From: Sulfotelmatobacter sp963788225
Lineage (GTDB): Bacteria; Acidobacteriota; Terriglobia; Terriglobales; Acidobacteriaceae
Assembly (NCBI GenBank): GCA_963788225.1
Contig: CAWBGI010000003.1
Coordinates: forward strand, 1 to 64,000
Length of the DNA stretch: 64,000 nt
Direction: 5' to 3'
The notes beneath the pieces are model-generated. The model did no database searches. It was not told the origin of the DNA and saw only the letters and a program-made list of their open reading frames with translations. Positions 61,536 to 64,000 of the stretch are shown in pieces. The position numbers and the translations under genes are program-made. Numbering within the stretch: position 1 is the stretch's first letter; each line of letters begins with the position of its first letter.

Positions 61536-62828
61536 ATGACGCGCAAGAATGAAGCGGGTCAAGCTCTCGTGTTTGCCGTGGTCGCACTGGGGCTTCTACT
61601 TCTCGGTTTTGCAGGTCTGGGTATTGACATGGGATACCTGCGCTACGTAAAGCGCCTGCAACAAACTGCAGCAGATGCAGCGGCCATTTCAGGCGCGTCG
61701 AACCTCTGCCCCTCTGTCGCATCTTGCCTTCCGTATGGGGGCGTCACGCTTGGGGCGCAAAATGCCGCGGCCGCGAATGGTTATACGGACAACACCGGCG
61801 GCCTGGTGAGTACGTGCACCAGCACCAATGTAAATTCGAGTGCGCTTGTCGGTGACGTTTGCGTCCAAGTCAACAATCCCCCTGCCGCAGGGCCACATTC
61901 AGGCGATCCCAATTACGTAGAGGTCCTCGTCTCAACCGTTCAGCCCACTTTCTTCATGGGCGTTCTGGGAATCTTCAGTGAGGCGGTTACTGCGCGCGCA
62001 GTTGCCACAAACGCGGGCGCTGCAACGGGGAGTGGCTGCTTGTATATGCTGGGAACCCCGCCCAACAGTACCGAAGGAGTCGGGACCTTGGATGCTCCAG
62101 GTTGCGGCATTGTAGACAACGGTAACTTCAACCTTGTGGGGAACCCTCTGAACGTCACCGCCGGCACGTTCGGACTCGCCGGCACGAGCGGTCCGGGGGG
62201 CACGATGACCTGCTCAGGCTCATCCACCTGTCCGGTACCAAACATGCCGACCTCGGGAGATCCCATTGCCCCACTGGTGACGCCACCCACAGTAGGCCTA
62301 CCCGTGGCATTCAACCCGGCAAGTATCGTTCCGGGATCCACTTACAGTTCAATTTCGCTCACTGATGGAAGCGTCACAACTTTCCCTGCAGGCCTATACA
62401 TCCTGGACGGCGGATTTTCGATCACCGGAAACGCAACCGTTTTTGGAACTGGCGTAACATTCTATTTCACCAATGGCGGCACAATAAGCACCACACCGGA
62501 CGCCAGCGGCTCGCCTAACATTCAGTTATCGGCGCCGAACAGTGGGACGTACGCGGGAATTTTGTTTTATCAGGATCCGAGTGACACGAGTGGCCCCCTG
62601 CTGGGAGGCAATAGCTCGTCTTTTTACCAAGGTGCCCTGTATTTTCCATCGGCCCTGCTGACGTTTTCCGGAACCGGTACGCTTAATAGTGGAGCCCTAT
62701 ACACATTCGTGGTTGCGAATTCGCTGGCCCTGAGCGGTGGCCCCGTCGTGGTTCTCAATTCGAACTATGCCGCTGCCGGACTTCCGAATGGAACCTCGAT
62801 CATCAAGAATGCCTCCCTGGTGGAATAG
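61536..62828 (+). CDS. TadG-like pilus/secretion protein
   Basis: 430 residues from the ATG at 61536 (GGAG upstream). The start NEAGQALVFAVVALGLLLLGFAGLGIDMGYLRYVKRLQQTAADAAAISGA (parts: GQALVFAVVALGLLLLGFAGLGIDMG and QTAADAAAISGA) is the Tad N-terminal module: a class-III pilin-like signal and helix, then the AADAAA segment. The C-terminal two-thirds is a Gly/Ser/Thr-rich beta region (PSIGTYAGILFYQDP type) with no von Willebrand A domain seen, so it is TadG-like, not a full TadG. Very different from the basic cytoplasmic proteins around it; surface exposed. Confidence 0.8.
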   Translation: MTRKNEAGQALVFAVVALGLLLLGFAGLGIDMGYLRYVKRLQQTAADAAAISGASNLCPSVASCLPYGGVTLGAQNAAAANGYTDNTGGLVSTCTSTNVNSSALVGDVCVQVNNPPAAGPHSGDPNYVEVLVSTVQPTFFMGVLGIFSEAVTARAVATNAGAATGSGCLYMLGTPPNSTEGVGTLDAPGCGIVDNGNFNLVGNPLNVTAGTFGLAGTSGPGGTMTCSGSSTCPVPNMPTSGDPIAPLVTPPTVGLPVAFNPASIVPGSTYSSISLTDGSVTTFPAGLYILDGGFSITGNATVFGTGVTFYFTNGGTISTTPDASGSPNIQLSAPNSGTYAGILFYQDPSDTSGPLLGGNSSSFYQGALYFPSALLTFSGTGTLNSGALYTFVVANSLALSGGPVVVLNSNYAAAGLPNGTSIIKNASLVE

Positions 62829-62829
62829 A

Positions 62830-63348
62830 ATGAAAGTCACGTCAGAAACCCGCGGGAATATGAAGAACGGCACAAGTCTGGGTCGGCAATTCACATCCGA
62901 ATCCGGCCAGAGTCTTCTCGAGTTGGCTTTACTGACCCCATTATTGTTGCTGCTTCTGATCGGTGTCGTGGAGATGGGACGCTACGCCTATCTCAGCATT
63001 CTTCTCGGGAATGCCGCGGAGTCCGGGGCTTTGTACGGCGCACAAAGCCTGACCGATTCAGTGGATACGACCGGGATCCAAAATGCAGTCCAGAACGATT
63101 TCCAAAACGGGCAAGGCCTCACGGGCCTAACTGTCACCTCGGCGACCTCCTGCGGGTGCGACAGCGGGGGAGCGACCGTTACGAATTCCTGCTCGGGGAC
63201 TACCGCGGGAACATGCATAGCCGGCCATTGGGTTGTGATGCTACAGGTTACTGTGTCCGGGACTTTTACTTCTTTATTTCAGTATCCGGGGATCCCCCAG
63301 ACGGTCACGGTAACGCGTACGGTGGGCATGCGTGTGAAACAACAATGA
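62830..63348 (+). CDS. TadE-like minor pilin
   Basis: 172 residues from the ATG at 62830, one base after the TadG-like stop. A cytoplasmic lead with ESGQSLLELALLTPLLLLLLIGVVEMGRYAYLSI, whose Glu-rich start and hydrophobic helix (ALLTPLLLLLLIGVVEMGRYAYL) match TadE pilin-like proteins. The distal part has several Cys (CGCDSGGATVTNSCSGTTAGTC) likely disulfide bonded outside the cell. Probable component of a tad-type pilus or adhesion machine. Confidence 0.8.
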   Translation: MKVTSETRGNMKNGTSLGRQFTSESGQSLLELALLTPLLLLLLIGVVEMGRYAYLSILLGNAAESGALYGAQSLTDSVDTTGIQNAVQNDFQNGQGLTGLTVTSATSCGCDSGGATVTNSCSGTTAGTCIAGHWVVMLQVTVSGTFTSLFQYPGIPQTVTVTRTVGMRVKQQ

Positions 63349-63893
63349 ACCTTCGACCGAATCCGATCCGGTATGGTTCCTCATCCACCCACGTGGAGCC
63401 GTTAGCGAGACGTCTTGCATCTCTCAAGCAGGACCGCGGAAGCACCCTTGTCGAGTACGCGCTCGTAATCACTATATTGATGACAATGCTGCTGGGAATC
63501 GCCGACTTCAGCCGTGCGTTATACGCCTATCATTTTGTTTCCAACACCGCCCGCGAGGCTGCCAGATATGCGGCAGTCAGGGGGATCACTTGTACGAATG
63601 ACAACAGCTGCACCGCGGCAAACTCCGCCTCCGGCACCGCTGGAGCCACTGGACCGGCTGACATTCAAGCATTTGTCCAAAATGTGCCGCTGGGAATCAA
63701 CGCTGCCAACGTAACCGCAACGATCTCCTGGCCGCCTCAGGCAAATAGCCCTGCTAACTGCATTAGTGTCATAAACGCTCCTGGTTGCACAGTGCAGGTC
63801 CAGGTCTCATACGTCTTCAATTTCGCTTTTCCATTCGTGTCCAGTACCGCGTTGACGATGAACAGCACTTCCCAAATGATCATCTCGCATTGA
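63345..63893 (+). CDS. TadE-like minor pilin, second copy
   Basis: 182 residues from the ATG at 63345; start and previous stop overlap by four bases (ATGA). A longer cytoplasmic lead, then DRGSTLVEYALVITILMTMLLGIADFSRALYAYHFVSNTAREAARYAAVRG (core STLVEYALVITILMTMLLG), again TadE-type. Distal Cys-containing beta region (CTNDNSCTAANSASGTAG). Together with the two genes upstream it forms a compact TadG-TadE-TadE set; TadA/B/C motor and cpaA peptidase genes are not in the window. Confidence 0.8.
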   Translation: MNLRPNPIRYGSSSTHVEPLARRLASLKQDRGSTLVEYALVITILMTMLLGIADFSRALYAYHFVSNTAREAARYAAVRGITCTNDNSCTAANSASGTAGATGPADIQAFVQNVPLGINAANVTATISWPPQANSPANCISVINAPGCTVQVQVSYVFNFAFPFVSSTALTMNSTSQMIISH

Positions 63894-64000
63894 TTGAGCG
63901 CCGCAAGAATCTCTATTGAGAATTGATGTGAGGGGTTATTCGCATTCGCTCGAATGCGTCAGAGCGTCCTTGCCCGGAGAAGAAAATGGATCCGGCCGCG
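63894..64000. other. Last 107 bases of the window
   Basis: Noncoding as far as visible, downstream of the second TadE-like gene. The window edge prevents saying more. Confidence 0.3.

Noticed and set aside
1..64000. CRISPR arrays, insertion sequences, prophage genes
   Set aside because: No regular 20-40 base repeats with spacers, no transposase or integrase motifs, and no phage structural genes were seen.

Overview
The window is GC-rich, gene-dense chromosomal DNA that looks like Acidobacteriota, probably the Terriglobia group. The basis is two large FtsX/MacB-type permeases of the acidobacterial duplicated orphan permease (ADOP) class, an EF-P with an HRTPGN loop as I remember it from acidobacterial EF-P, futalosine-route menaquinone genes, a divergent EF-G paralogue, and families of small GC-rich intergenic repeats. 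I saw no phage, insertion sequence, CRISPR array, rRNA or tRNA gene. The taxonomy is an inference from gene content.

Layout, left half. 0-7 kb: selA, an NTF2-fold protein, a menaquinone block (ubiX-like, UbiA/MqnP-like prenyltransferase, mqnE), an OsmC protein and a quinone oxidoreductase. 6.7-13.6 kb: a large SPFH membrane protein, a DUF2207-like membrane protein, a cellulose-synthase-like glycosyltransferase, a small secreted helical-repeat protein ending in CxxCH, and a YjbR/MmcQ protein. 13.7-21.9 kb: the homodimeric pyruvate dehydrogenase E1 (aceE) behind a perfect palindrome, then two ADOP genes, the second broken by one in-frame amber codon. 22-26.4 kb: a secreted Xaa-Pro aminopeptidase, an efp gene that needs two frameshift corrections, an HD-GYP response regulator and a GNAT acetyltransferase.

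Layout, right half. 26.6-32.9 kb: a 2-oxoacid dehydrogenase operon (lpd, lipB, E1-alpha, E1-beta, E2) ending in a strong hairpin. 33-35.3 kb: a HipA-like kinase/DUF3037 pair and a lysine-rich, histone-tail-like protein. 35.3-53.2 kb: cell-wall, sulfur, translation and redox genes (MltD-like transglycosylase, TonB-domain protein, trans-sulfuration enzyme, EF-G-like GTPase, isoaspartyl peptidase, greA, msrQ/msrP, M61 peptidase, MltB-like transglycosylase, FMN 2-hydroxyacid dehydrogenase, membrane glycosyltransferase). 53.6-60.7 kb: a tryptophan/kynurenine catabolic operon. 61.5-63.9 kb: a TadG/TadE/TadE set of surface pilus-like genes.

The most notable object is in the kynurenine operon. One continuous 636-codon frame encodes a complete 2-amino-3-carboxymuconate semialdehyde decarboxylase (ACMSD) followed by a complete tryptophan 2,3-dioxygenase (TDO), with the expected metal, heme and substrate residues of both enzymes present. 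It joins the first step of the pathway to a late step. The surrounding genes (aldehyde dehydrogenase, RidA-type deaminase, 3-hydroxyanthranilate dioxygenase, kynurenine 3-monooxygenase, kynureninase) supply every other step from tryptophan to 4-oxalocrotonate except kynurenine formamidase, which is not in the window.
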